DNA from: Bin5 sp034422415
GTDB taxonomy: Bacteria > Chloroflexota > Anaerolineae > Caldilineales > Caldilineaceae
Assembly: GCA_965202955.1 (NCBI GenBank)
Contig: OZ241871.1
Location: 3,038,001 to 3,102,000, forward strand
DNA length: 64,000 nt
Reading direction: 5' to 3'
Shown piece after piece: positions 55,246-63,744 of this stretch; the stretch's first letter is position 1; the number at the start of each line of letters is the position of its first letter. A model generated the notes under the pieces. It made no database searches. It was not told the origin of the DNA and saw only the letters and a list, made by a program, of their open reading frames with translations. The position numbers and the translations under genes are program-made.

Positions 55246-55998
55246 TTACGCGGCGGATAGCGGCGGCCGGCCGTGTGCGATCAGCCAGGCCACGAACCTG
55301 GACCGCATTGAGGGCGAACGCGCGTGGCCGGCTTCCGGGTCTACGAAGTGCTCGGCCCGCCCGCCTTGTTCGTTGATCAGGCGCACCGTCTCCGCGTTGG
55401 TTGCCGCCGGACAGTCGGTATCGAGGCCGCCGTCGATGAAGAGGACAGGCCTGTCGGTAAAGCGATCCGGATGCCGCTGGGTCGCGTATTCGGCGCACCA
55501 TTCGTCGCACCAGGTGCCCCGCTGCGCCTGGCGGCACCATTCGTCCGCCTGGAAAAAAGTTGAGCGGCCCACGATCGAGACCATGGAGGTAAATTCCTTG
55601 TTCTCAGCAAAGACCATCTGCGCGATCAGGCCGCCCATCGACGTTCCGCACACCTGCGGATTTTCGCGCGAAACGTACGGCAACGCCACTGCGGCGTCGA
55701 ACAGCTCCGGCGCCTCCTGGCGTGTCCGGTCCATCGCCTGGCAGACAAAGGCCCAGCCGTTGAACTGCACGCGGAACCATGCCTCCGTCCTGCGCTCGCC
55801 GTGCTCGTAGCAGTCCGGCGCCACAACGCAAAATCCGGCCGATGCCAGCTGCACGAGCGACTGATCGAGGTTTTCGAGGCTGCCCTTGTCGCCGGTCCAG
55901 CCGTGGTAGTGGATCACGACCGGGGCATTCTCCACCTCGTTCTCGCGGATGATGAGTGAAGGAGTTCCCCCCAGTTCAACCCTGTCAACGGCAAGCAT
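55246..55998 (-). CDS. Alpha/beta hydrolase
   Basis: A 250-residue alpha/beta hydrolase of the dienelactone/prolyl-oligopeptidase-like type. The oxyanion segment is HYHGWTGDKGS, nucleophile S120 is in CGTSMGG, the acid is in VLFIDGGLDTDCP, and the histidine in EAGHARSP. I chose ATG 55998, which has AGAAAGGGA upstream and follows the stop of the preceding gene by seven bases; an in-frame ATG at 56022 is possible. It would cleave an ester or lactone in the cluster. Confidence 0.83.
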   Translation of the reverse strand: MLAVDRVELGGTPSLIIRENEVENAPVVIHYHGWTGDKGSLENLDQSLVQLASAGFCVVAPDCYEHGERRTEAWFRVQFNGWAFVCQAMDRTRQEAPELFDAAVALPYVSRENPQVCGTSMGGLIAQMVFAENKEFTSMVSIVGRSTFFQADEWCRQAQRGTWCDEWCAEYATQRHPDRFTDRPVLFIDGGLDTDCPAATNAETVRLINEQGGRAEHFVDPEAGHARSPSMRSRFVAWLIAHGRPPLSAA

Positions 55999-56005
55999 GA
56001 CGAAT

Positions 56006-56866
56006 CTATCCCTTTCTGCCATCCCCGACCGGCGCCTTTTCGACCGAATCCGGCCAGGCGCGGAAGAGCCTGCGCTGTTCAGGCGAAAACCGGGCATAGG
56101 TCTGCGGCAGGATATACTGGTCTTCGTCCATTGTGGCGATGTTTTGCGACTTCATCCAGAAGGGGCCGTACCCGATGTGGACTGTTTTGCGTGTCTGGTC
56201 CGACCGGTTGGTCAGCCCGCCGTGGCGCAGATTTTCGGTGAAGAGAATGCCGTCGCCGGCGCGCGCCGGCAGCCCGATCATGCCCGGCTCGTCGTCGGGG
56301 TTGCGGCCCTCGTAGGGGAGGGGTACATTGCTCTTGTGCGTCGCAGGCACGACGCTGAACGGTCCATCTTCCGGGCCTACATCATGGACAAAGTATATCA
56401 TTCGCACCATCATGCAGCTGATGCCGGTCCGATTGAAAGAGTAGGCGTGTTTGACGCTTACCTGGCCGCCCATGTGCGTTCCCGTCTGGTTGCCGGGGTA
56501 GCGAATGCGGATCTCCGAGTTATTTATGGTGGGTCTCTCCTGAACAATGGCGTTGATGTAGGCCATGGTGGGCGCATGGTCCACCAGCAGATCGAAGGCG
56601 GGATCCGCATTGAAGAAGTCCTCGATGATCAGGGTGTCTCCCGGCTCCCTGGCGCCGCTGACATAGTAGCCTCTTTCTGCGTTGTGATGGTAGTCCAGCC
56701 GTCCCGTCGGGCTCATCCGGCGCGGCGGAAGGGCGGCGCGTTCGGACGCCTCCTCTTCCAGCGCGTCGATCGCGTGCGCCAGGCAACTGACCTGCTCATC
56801 TGTCAACAGGTCTGGTATCGAAAGATAGCCCACGCGATCGAATTCGTAGCGTTCCACTTCATTCAT
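56006..56866 (-). CDS. PhyH-like oxygenase with H-x-G in place of H-x-D
   Basis: A 286-residue phytanoyl-CoA-dioxygenase-like protein. At the position of the H-x-D iron ligands it reads TGTHMGGQVS (H131-M-G133). The distal histidine H215 (ENLRHGGL) and R226 for 2-oxoglutarate are present, as is the PEDGPFSVVPATHKSN strand. Loss of the Asp ligand is the hallmark of Fe(II)/2OG halogenases, but it also occurs in a large PhyH subgroup of unknown activity, so halogenation is only a possibility. ATG at 56866 (MNEVERYEFDRVGYLSI) is chosen over a start 60 bases upstream. Confidence 0.8.
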   Translation of the reverse strand: MNEVERYEFDRVGYLSIPDLLTDEQVSCLAHAIDALEEEASERAALPPRRMSPTGRLDYHHNAERGYYVSGAREPGDTLIIEDFFNADPAFDLLVDHAPTMAYINAIVQERPTINNSEIRIRYPGNQTGTHMGGQVSVKHAYSFNRTGISCMMVRMIYFVHDVGPEDGPFSVVPATHKSNVPLPYEGRNPDDEPGMIGLPARAGDGILFTENLRHGGLTNRSDQTRKTVHIGYGPFWMKSQNIATMDEDQYILPQTYARFSPEQRRLFRAWPDSVEKAPVGDGRKG

Positions 56867-56956
56867 TTGACTTTTCCTAATTCTTAAGCCCGATAGTCCC
56901 GGAACGAGTTCGAGGACCGGGCGCATCCTGCCGTTCTCTCTGCAGTTGCCCCGCTT

Positions 56957-58606
56957 CTAACTGAAGTTGGCGAAGCCGTCGGGTGTCTTGACGTCGATTA
57001 CCGTAACCGTCTGCGCGCCCAGTGCCTCCTCCAACGCCTCCACCATGCCTGCCAGCGACCCCACCTGCAGGCCGCGCGCGCCGTACGCCGCGGCCAAACG
57101 GGCGAAATCAGGACTTCGCAGTTCGCTGGCGATGTAGCGCCCATTGTAGCGGCTTTTCTGATAGTGGCGCAGCAGCCCCCACGCGTTGTCATTGAAGACC
57201 AGAATGACCGGTTTGAGCCCGTACTGTACGCAGGTGCCCAGCTCCTGGATGTTGAACTGCACGCCGCCGTCACCGGTGATGCAGACTACCTGCCGCTGCG
57301 GCGCGGCCGCCTGGGCGCCGGCGGCCGCGGGCAGGCCGAAGCCAAGGCCGCCCCACGCCGGTGCAATGTAGCTCCGTTGCGCGTAGATGTCGAGGCAGTA
57401 GTTCGCCCCGCGGTGATTGCAGACGCCGACATCGCCGACAAAGATTGCGTCCCTGGCCGCGGCCGCACGGACCGCCTCCATGATCTTCGTCTCCTTGGGC
57501 ATCGTCCTCCTCTTGTAGTCGATGATCCTGCGCCTGGTCTCGCTGACTTCGCGGGGAAAGGCGGCCTCGCGGCGTCCGCACCTGTCTGAGAGCGCAGCGT
57601 CCAGCTGTCCCAGCGTCGTCCTTGCATCGCCCACCAGGCGCATATTGGTGGTGTACCATTTGCCCATCGAAGCCGGGTCGATGTCCAGGTGGATGAGTTG
57701 CGATGGCTGGCGCAGACCCTGTGACTTTGCCCTGAAGTAGGAGAGAGTTGAACCCACGACGAGCAGCGTGTCGAGGCCGTTGGCAAAAACCTGCCGCGGA
57801 TCTTCCAGATCGCCCGGCGGAAAGTTATACTCGCCGCCGTACATCCCCAGGCTCAACGGGTGGTCTTCGGGGATCGCGCCCTTACCGTTGGCCGTGGTGA
57901 AAACGGGCGCGCCGATGCGCTCGACCAGGCGCGTCAGTTCAGCCGCCGCCCCCGAGCGGTGAACACCTGTGCCGGCCAGCACGCCGACGCGCCCGCCGGC
58001 CGCCAGAATGTCGGCCGCCGCCTCGACCGCGTCCTTATCCGCGGCCCCAGTCGGTAAGGGGACCGGCGGCGGGATTTCCACATCAGCAACATGCTCCTGA
58101 ACGTCTGCTGGAATCTCGATCGCAATCGGGCGCGGCCGCCGGCGCTGAAACTGTTCGAAGGCGGCGCGCACCTGCTCGGGCGCATCTTCGGCACGGCTGA
58201 CGTGGACGCTGCGCTGCGTGACGGTCGAGAGCATGCCCAGCTGGTCCTTGGTCTCGTGCATCGTGCCCAGGCCGCGCTCGTAGATGGCGTCTTCCGGTGT
58301 GCTGGTGATCATCAGCACGGGCGAGGAGGCGAAGTAGGCCTCCCCCAGGCCGCCCATCGCGTTGGCCGCGCCCGGTCCGGTGCTGGTCAGGCAGATGCCG
58401 GGCTTGCCGCTGGCCCTGGCGTAGCCGTCGGCCATCATCGCGGCGGCGTGTTCGTGCCGGGCGCTGATGATGCGGATGACGTCCCGATGATCGTAGAGCG
58501 CGTCGAAAATCTCCATCGTGTGGCTGGAGATGATCCCGAAAACGGTGTCCACGCCCTGCGCACGCAGCGACTCGACCAGCGCCCGCGCAGCCGACATTTT
58601 TGCCAT
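56957..58606 (-). CDS. Thiamine diphosphate-dependent enzyme, acetolactate synthase-like
   Basis: A 549-residue ThDP enzyme of the IlvB/benzoylformate decarboxylase superfamily. The cofactor-activating glutamate is E52 in SARHEHAAAMMADGYA. The ThDP-Mg2+ motif is GDGGVQFN..NDNAWG near residues 440-470, and the central domain has the GVLAGTGVHRSGA fold. The catabolic context and no regulatory subunit beside it argue against branched-chain amino acid synthesis; a 2-oxoacid decarboxylase or carboligase role is more likely. It is 90 bases upstream of the PhyH-like gene. Confidence 0.87.
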   Translation of the reverse strand: MAKMSAARALVESLRAQGVDTVFGIISSHTMEIFDALYDHRDVIRIISARHEHAAAMMADGYARASGKPGICLTSTGPGAANAMGGLGEAYFASSPVLMITSTPEDAIYERGLGTMHETKDQLGMLSTVTQRSVHVSRAEDAPEQVRAAFEQFQRRRPRPIAIEIPADVQEHVADVEIPPPVPLPTGAADKDAVEAAADILAAGGRVGVLAGTGVHRSGAAAELTRLVERIGAPVFTTANGKGAIPEDHPLSLGMYGGEYNFPPGDLEDPRQVFANGLDTLLVVGSTLSYFRAKSQGLRQPSQLIHLDIDPASMGKWYTTNMRLVGDARTTLGQLDAALSDRCGRREAAFPREVSETRRRIIDYKRRTMPKETKIMEAVRAAAARDAIFVGDVGVCNHRGANYCLDIYAQRSYIAPAWGGLGFGLPAAAGAQAAAPQRQVVCITGDGGVQFNIQELGTCVQYGLKPVILVFNDNAWGLLRHYQKSRYNGRYIASELRSPDFARLAAAYGARGLQVGSLAGMVEALEEALGAQTVTVIDVKTPDGFANFS

Positions 58607-58709
58607 ACACCTGCCTCCGTCCGAGGGGAGAAACGGGAATTGCGGGGAGAAAGTCCTGACTTTTCCAGCCGAGGCCGGCCTTGAGACGCAGTGATGGCGG
58701 CCTGGAGCA

Positions 58710-59846
58710 TCAGTGGGGCGCGACGCGAAACCGTTTCACCACATTTTCATTCAGGTCAAAGCCCAGCCCAGGCCGTTTTGGAACCTCGATCATTCCGCCC
58801 GCATCGACCTCGATCGCCGGCTCGAGCAGCTCCGAGATAATCGGCGAGTCGGGAAAGGCGATCGGCATTTCGAAATAGGGCATATTGGGCAGGACCGCGG
58901 CCAGGTGAATTTCCGCGGCGACCCCGACCATATGGCACCAGGCATGGGGAACGCAGATCAGCCCGCGGCGGTAGGCGGCCTCGGCGATGCGGGTAATCTC
59001 GCGTATGCCCCCCGAGCGCACCGAACTGGGCTGGACCACGTCAACCCGCCCCTTCTCCATGATCTCTTCGAACTCGAATCGGGTCGAAAAGCCCCAGTCG
59101 CCGACCGCGATTCGGGTTTCGACAGTATCCGCCAGGCGGGCCAGGCCGGCCAGGTTGTCGGCCGGCAGCGGCGCCTCGATGAAGTACGGGCGATAGTCGG
59201 CGATTGCCCTGATCGAGTCAAGCGCCTGCCCCACCTCGGACCAGCGGTTCTGCACATCGATCATCAGATCGCGGTCTTCGCCGATCGTCGCGCGCGCCGT
59301 TCGTACGACTTCCTCATCCCGTTGGGGGCTGACGTGGGCGAAGCCGCCCGGCCACTCTTCCAGCTTCATGGCGCGCAGGCCGCGTTCCCTGGCGAGGCTG
59401 AATCGTTCAGCGATCTCGCCCAGGTCCTCTCCCGGCGGGTAGACGGTGGCATAGGGCCGCACCTTCTCCCTGATCTCGCTTGGCTCCGTGGCGGTGCAGC
59501 AGGCCTGCCAGATCAGTTCACAGACGGGCTTGCCCAACGCCTTGCCCGCGATATCCCACAGCGCGGTCTCCACCGCGCCGATCGCCGCGATCGTGACGCC
59601 GCGGCGGCCAAAGAGCCCTGTGGCAGCGTACATTTTCTGCCAGAGCCGCTCGACCTGCAACGGGTCCTCGCCGCGCAATATCTCCTCGAGCCCGCCGTCG
59701 CAGCGGATGATCGCCTCGATTACGAGCGAAGGCGACTCGGCCTGCCCGATGCCGCTGATGCCCTCATCGGTATGCACGCGCACCACGGTCTCAGACGCTT
59801 TTCCCGGATCGAGAAGCGCGACCGTCTCGATGGAACTGACTTTCAC
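58710..59846 (-). CDS. Enolase-superfamily (mandelate racemase-type) acid-sugar enzyme
   Basis: A 378-residue enolase-superfamily protein. Metal ligands are D197, E224 and D250 (LMIDVQNRW, YFIEAPL, AVGDWG), the second-strand motif is K161-L-E163, and the base region holds H301 (CVPHAWCHM). The third ligand Asp and the K-x-E variation differ from the enzyme at 10.2 kb, so they are different subgroups. GTG at 59846 follows AGGGGG. It probably dehydrates an acid sugar in the cluster. Confidence 0.86.
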   Translation of the reverse strand: MKVSSIETVALLDPGKASETVVRVHTDEGISGIGQAESPSLVIEAIIRCDGGLEEILRGEDPLQVERLWQKMYAATGLFGRRGVTIAAIGAVETALWDIAGKALGKPVCELIWQACCTATEPSEIREKVRPYATVYPPGEDLGEIAERFSLARERGLRAMKLEEWPGGFAHVSPQRDEEVVRTARATIGEDRDLMIDVQNRWSEVGQALDSIRAIADYRPYFIEAPLPADNLAGLARLADTVETRIAVGDWGFSTRFEFEEIMEKGRVDVVQPSSVRSGGIREITRIAEAAYRRGLICVPHAWCHMVGVAAEIHLAAVLPNMPYFEMPIAFPDSPIISELLEPAIEVDAGGMIEVPKRPGLGFDLNENVVKRFRVAPH

Positions 59847-59886
59847 CGAACGCGACCCCCTGAAGACTGAATGTTCACCCTGCTGT

Positions 59887-61431
59887 CTACTCGCGAAAGC
59901 GGAAAGAGTAGAGATCGGCGTCGCGCAGCACAAAGCGAAGCCGCACCGGCACCCCCGCGAGACCGGCCAAGTCCTGTCCGCTCTTCCAACGGACAACACG
60001 CTCCAGTTCGTCGCCAAGCACCTCCACGCAACTGTCGAGATTGAACGCCTCTACCGGCGTGTTCATCTGATCGCGCAGCAGTTCGACCCGGATGCTGCCG
60101 GCTGCGGAGGCGGAAAAATTGAGCACCAGCTCGCGGCCGGCGAAGACCAGCGGCTTCGTGATCAACTCGCCTCCGCTCAGCGGGGCCTGCAACGAAGCGA
60201 AACCGTCGACGCGCAATGTGTAGCGCCGCAGGTTGTTGCTTTCGCCGCGCCAGTAGCCTTCGTTGATGTAAATCGACAGTTCATCCGGCGCGCCGGCAAA
60301 CTGCGAGCGCGTTGTTACGATCCCCCAGTTCTGATGGTTGTCGCCGTAGGTCCAGTTGTCTACCGGGCGCAGCCCCGGCCGGATGAAGGAGTCCTGCCAC
60401 AGGTGGAAGTTGTAGCCGTCGCGGCTGCTCATGAGCAGGCTGTCGGTGAGCGCCGCGCCGTAACGCTCGGAAATGTCGGCGCGCATACGCCGGTGCTCGA
60501 ACTCCGGCAGGTCCTCGAGCGCCTCCGACCATGGTCGCTCGACGTAGCGCGTTGGGAAGCCCAGGAGAATGTGCGGGGCGCGGAAGTAGGGCCAGACCTG
60601 GTTGGTGTAGAGCTCGTTCGGGCGGCCGTGGCTGTAGCTGACATAGACCGGATCGGTCCAGTGAATGTAATCGGAGGAGGTCGAAGTGAGGATGTCGCGG
60701 CCGTAGCGCGAACCGCGTATACCGCCCCCTTCCTCGTGTTGCTCCCTGCCTGTTGGATGGGCGCTGTACGGTTCCTCGCCCGTCTGCGGCAGCCGGAATT
60801 CGTTGCGCTGGTAGGCGCGGTACTCGCCGCGCGCCCCGTCCCAAAAGGCCAGGTTCTGCGTGTCAAACGGGCCGAAGGTGAGGACAGGCCCGGCGCTCAT
60901 CTCCTTCCAGCTGTATCCGTCCGGCGAGCTGAACGCCCACAGCCCTCTTGCGTCCCCGCGCTCCATCAGCGCCAGGGCCTTGTAGCGTTCCTCGGGCCGG
61001 CAGGCGGGGTTGCCGTCCTTGAACGGGGAGAATAACCCGTTGAGGATCTCGCCGCCGTCAACGATGATGTTGTTCCTGGTCGATCCATCGAACTCGACCA
61101 GACCAAGCTCCGGTTTGACCCAGTTTATACCGTCCTGGCTTTCGGCATAGCAGATGTTTTTGTCGCGGGGCCGGGTGAGACAGTTGCCGCTGTAAGCGAA
61201 CTGCTGTCCGCGATAATACATGCGGTAGAGGCCGTCGTCCTCAAAGACGGTATAGCCGCCGCAGGCGTTTCCTTCCCACGGCGCATCGGTGCGCAGCGCA
61301 ATCTCCTGTGGAATGGGCCGGTTCAGCCGCAGCTCGGCGCCCCCGGCCAGTTGGGCAATCAGATGGTCATCGACCAGCAGTTCAAGGCGGCTGCCGATGT
61401 CAATTGGAGTAGAGGTATCCAGGCTCGTCAT
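59887..61431 (-). CDS. Predicted five-bladed beta-propeller glycosidase-like protein 1
   Basis: A 514-residue cytosolic protein. Repeated strands such as YTVFEDDGLYRMYYRG, YAESQDGINWVKPELG, FSSPDGYSWKEM and MSSRDGYNFHLW follow the pattern of five-bladed propellers related to GH32/GH43/GH130, and a beta-sandwich-like C-terminus follows. I cannot assign catalytic residues. It is a tandem paralogue of the next gene, with long stretches of identity. ATG at 61431 follows GGGAGGAAAGG. Confidence 0.72.
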   Translation of the reverse strand: MTSLDTSTPIDIGSRLELLVDDHLIAQLAGGAELRLNRPIPQEIALRTDAPWEGNACGGYTVFEDDGLYRMYYRGQQFAYSGNCLTRPRDKNICYAESQDGINWVKPELGLVEFDGSTRNNIIVDGGEILNGLFSPFKDGNPACRPEERYKALALMERGDARGLWAFSSPDGYSWKEMSAGPVLTFGPFDTQNLAFWDGARGEYRAYQRNEFRLPQTGEEPYSAHPTGREQHEEGGGIRGSRYGRDILTSTSSDYIHWTDPVYVSYSHGRPNELYTNQVWPYFRAPHILLGFPTRYVERPWSEALEDLPEFEHRRMRADISERYGAALTDSLLMSSRDGYNFHLWQDSFIRPGLRPVDNWTYGDNHQNWGIVTTRSQFAGAPDELSIYINEGYWRGESNNLRRYTLRVDGFASLQAPLSGGELITKPLVFAGRELVLNFSASAAGSIRVELLRDQMNTPVEAFNLDSCVEVLGDELERVVRWKSGQDLAGLAGVPVRLRFVLRDADLYSFRFRE

Positions 61432-61457
61432 TCCTTTCCTCCCAGAACGGAACAGGT

Positions 61458-63041
61458 TCAGGCGGCGACGAATTGAAGGGCGTACAGGTCCGCGTCGCAT
61501 AGCACGAAGCGCAGCCGCAATGGCACGCCCGCCAGGCGGCTCAAGTCGGGACCGCCGGTCCAGCGCACGGTGCGATCGATGTCGTCGCCGAGCAGCTCGA
61601 TGCAGTCGCCGAGGCTGAAGCCCTCGATCGGCTCGTTCATCTGGTCGCGCAGCAGCTCGACGCGCACGCTGCCCGCGGCGGAGGCCGAAAAGTTGACCTG
61701 CAGCTGCTCGCCGGCAAAGATCAACGGCTTTGTGACCAGCTCGCCCCCGCTCAGAGGGGCGTTCACCGACGCGAAGCCGTCGACGCGTAGCGTGTAACGC
61801 CGCAAATTCAAGCTCTCGCCGCGCCAGTAGCCTTCGCTTACGTAAATCGACAGCTCATCCGGCGCGCCGGCAAAGTGTGATGGTGTGGCCGCGATGCCCC
61901 ACGAGGGAAAGCCGTCGCCGTAGACCCAATTGTCCACGGGCCGCAGACCCGGGCGGATGAGAGATTCCGGCCATAGGTTGAATGTCTGGCCGTCGCGGCT
62001 GCTCATGAACATGGTGTCGGTCAGCGCGCTGCCGTAACGCTCGTGCACGCCGGCGCGCAGACGGCGCTCCTCCAACTCCGGCAACGCCTCCACCGCCTGC
62101 GACCAGCCGCGGTCGATGTAGCGGGTCGGCAGTCCAACGAAGATGTGGGGAGCGCGCGGATACGGCAGGATCGAGTTGTTGTAGATCTCGTCGGTGCGGC
62201 CCTGGTTGTAGTTCACAAAGGACGGCTCGCTCCAGCTGGTGAAGTCGCTCGACGTGGCGGTGCGCAGGTCGCGGCCGTGGCGTGAACCGCGCGCGGCCTG
62301 GCCCGGCCCTGCCTGGGCAGAATAGGGCTCTTCACCGGCTTTTTCGGCGCGAAACTCGTTGCGGTGGTAGTCGCGGTACTCGCCGCGCACCGCGTCCCAG
62401 AAGGCCACGTTCTGCGAATCCAGCAGGCCGTCGGCGATGACGGGTCCGTCGCGCATCGGCTTCCACTCGATGCCGTCGGCCGATTTCAGCGCGTGAAGCC
62501 CGTCAGGGACTTCCGGGCTGTGTCCGGGACGCGACGCCGAACCGTCAATTCGTGGAACTCGAATTGCCCAGGCTTTGTAGGCGGCGTCAGCCGCCGCGGC
62601 CGGGTTCCCGTCCTTGAAGGGCGCAAACGCGCGCATTGGAAACGGGCAGTCTTCGCTGCTCAGAATGATGTTGTTCCGGGTCGAGCCCTCGAATTCGACC
62701 AGCCCAAGCTCCGGCCTGACCCAGTTGATTCCGTCGCTGCTCTCTGCATAGCAGAGACATTCCGGGTGCGGGTTTTCGTCCAGCCCGGACTCGGTTGTCT
62801 CAAACTGGCGGCCGCTATAGTACATGCGATAAGTGCCGCCATCCTGGAAGACCGCGAAGGAAGTGCAGGCGTTCCCCTCCCACGGCCTGTCGGCAACCAG
62901 CACCACCTCGCGCGGAATCGGCCTGTTCAGGCGCAGCGCAGCGCCTCCGCTCAACCGCGCAATCAGGAATTCATCGACAAACGGCTCCAGGCGCGCGCCG
63001 ATTTCGATCGGGCCGCCGCCATCGGATTGGAGTTGTGTCAT
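61458..63041 (-). CDS. Predicted five-bladed beta-propeller glycosidase-like protein 2
   Basis: A 527-residue paralogue of protein 1, alike along its whole length (e.g. PWEGNAC, YAESSDGINWVRPELGLVEF, GSTRNNII, RPGLRPVDNW, GYWRGES, LNLRRYTLRVDGFAS). Its stop lies 26 bases before the start of protein 1, so they derive from a tandem duplication. ATG at 63041 has GGGGAGG upstream. No signal peptide; it may act on an imported disaccharide or acid sugar. Confidence 0.72.
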   Translation of the reverse strand: MTQLQSDGGGPIEIGARLEPFVDEFLIARLSGGAALRLNRPIPREVVLVADRPWEGNACTSFAVFQDGGTYRMYYSGRQFETTESGLDENPHPECLCYAESSDGINWVRPELGLVEFEGSTRNNIILSSEDCPFPMRAFAPFKDGNPAAAADAAYKAWAIRVPRIDGSASRPGHSPEVPDGLHALKSADGIEWKPMRDGPVIADGLLDSQNVAFWDAVRGEYRDYHRNEFRAEKAGEEPYSAQAGPGQAARGSRHGRDLRTATSSDFTSWSEPSFVNYNQGRTDEIYNNSILPYPRAPHIFVGLPTRYIDRGWSQAVEALPELEERRLRAGVHERYGSALTDTMFMSSRDGQTFNLWPESLIRPGLRPVDNWVYGDGFPSWGIAATPSHFAGAPDELSIYVSEGYWRGESLNLRRYTLRVDGFASVNAPLSGGELVTKPLIFAGEQLQVNFSASAAGSVRVELLRDQMNEPIEGFSLGDCIELLGDDIDRTVRWTGGPDLSRLAGVPLRLRFVLCDADLYALQFVAA

Positions 63042-63096
63042 CCGGCTCTTTGCCTCCCCTGACAGACTGCAAAAGACCTGCCTGTTGCTTTTCCGG

Positions 63097-63696
63097 CTAG
63101 GCCGGCGCGATTTCGAACTTGCCCATCGCCAACCTGCCCTGGACCTCCCGATCGAAGCCGATAAGTGAGAAGCCGTAGCTATGCGCCTCGCCCAGCACGT
63201 CGTCGAGCCGCGGCCCGCCCTCGGCGTAGCTGCGCCGCTGGAACTCTGCGCTGCTGTAGCTGCGGTTCCAAAGGCTCTCGTCGTTCTCCAACACAAATCG
63301 GCTCGGTTCCGGCGCCCAGCTCCCGTGTGAGATCGGAACCGGAAGGCCGGTATAGTGCCAGCGAACGCCCGGCGCGTGGACCCAGAAGTGGCACTCGGCC
63401 CCATACAGGTGGAGATCGAATCCGCGCAGATAGACCGATACCGCCGCCTGTCTCAGGTCGACCGGTTCCAGACCGACCCAGCCGCGGTAGTGAATCAGCG
63501 CCAGGATCGATATCGGCCTCTCCGGTACATCAGCGCTCCAGCGTGTGTGGTCAGCCCAGACAAAGCCGGCGTTGTCGACGCCGCCCTCCCTCTCCCACGT
63601 CGTGAGTACGAAGATGCCCGACCCGGCAACGATCGAACCGTGATAATCATACGAGTGCCACCCTTCCGGACCCAGTGCAAAACTGTTCTTGATCAT
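63097..63696 (-). CDS. Unrecognised protein of the catabolic cluster
   Basis: A 199-residue protein rich in aromatic residues and beta-strand patterns (EGWHSYDYHGSIVAGSGIFVLTTWER, FDLHLYGAECHFWVHAPG, WHYTGLPV). It resembles carbohydrate-binding beta-sandwich domains in general character, but I cannot place it in a family. It lies between the alcohol dehydrogenase and the propeller genes, with AAGGTGAAGGAAA before ATG 63696. Confidence 0.65.
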   Translation of the reverse strand: MIKNSFALGPEGWHSYDYHGSIVAGSGIFVLTTWEREGGVDNAGFVWADHTRWSADVPERPISILALIHYRGWVGLEPVDLRQAAVSVYLRGFDLHLYGAECHFWVHAPGVRWHYTGLPVPISHGSWAPEPSRFVLENDESLWNRSYSSAEFQRRSYAEGGPRLDDVLGEAHSYGFSLIGFDREVQGRLAMGKFEIAPA

Positions 63697-63744
63697 TTTC
63701 CTTCACCTTTGCAGACCCGTGTGTCCGCGCCGGTTGGCGCTTTG

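Noticed and set aside
57164..59870. Plus-strand frames opposite the ThDP and enolase-superfamily genes
   Set aside because: Shadow frames; the minus-strand genes show complete cofactor and metal motifs.
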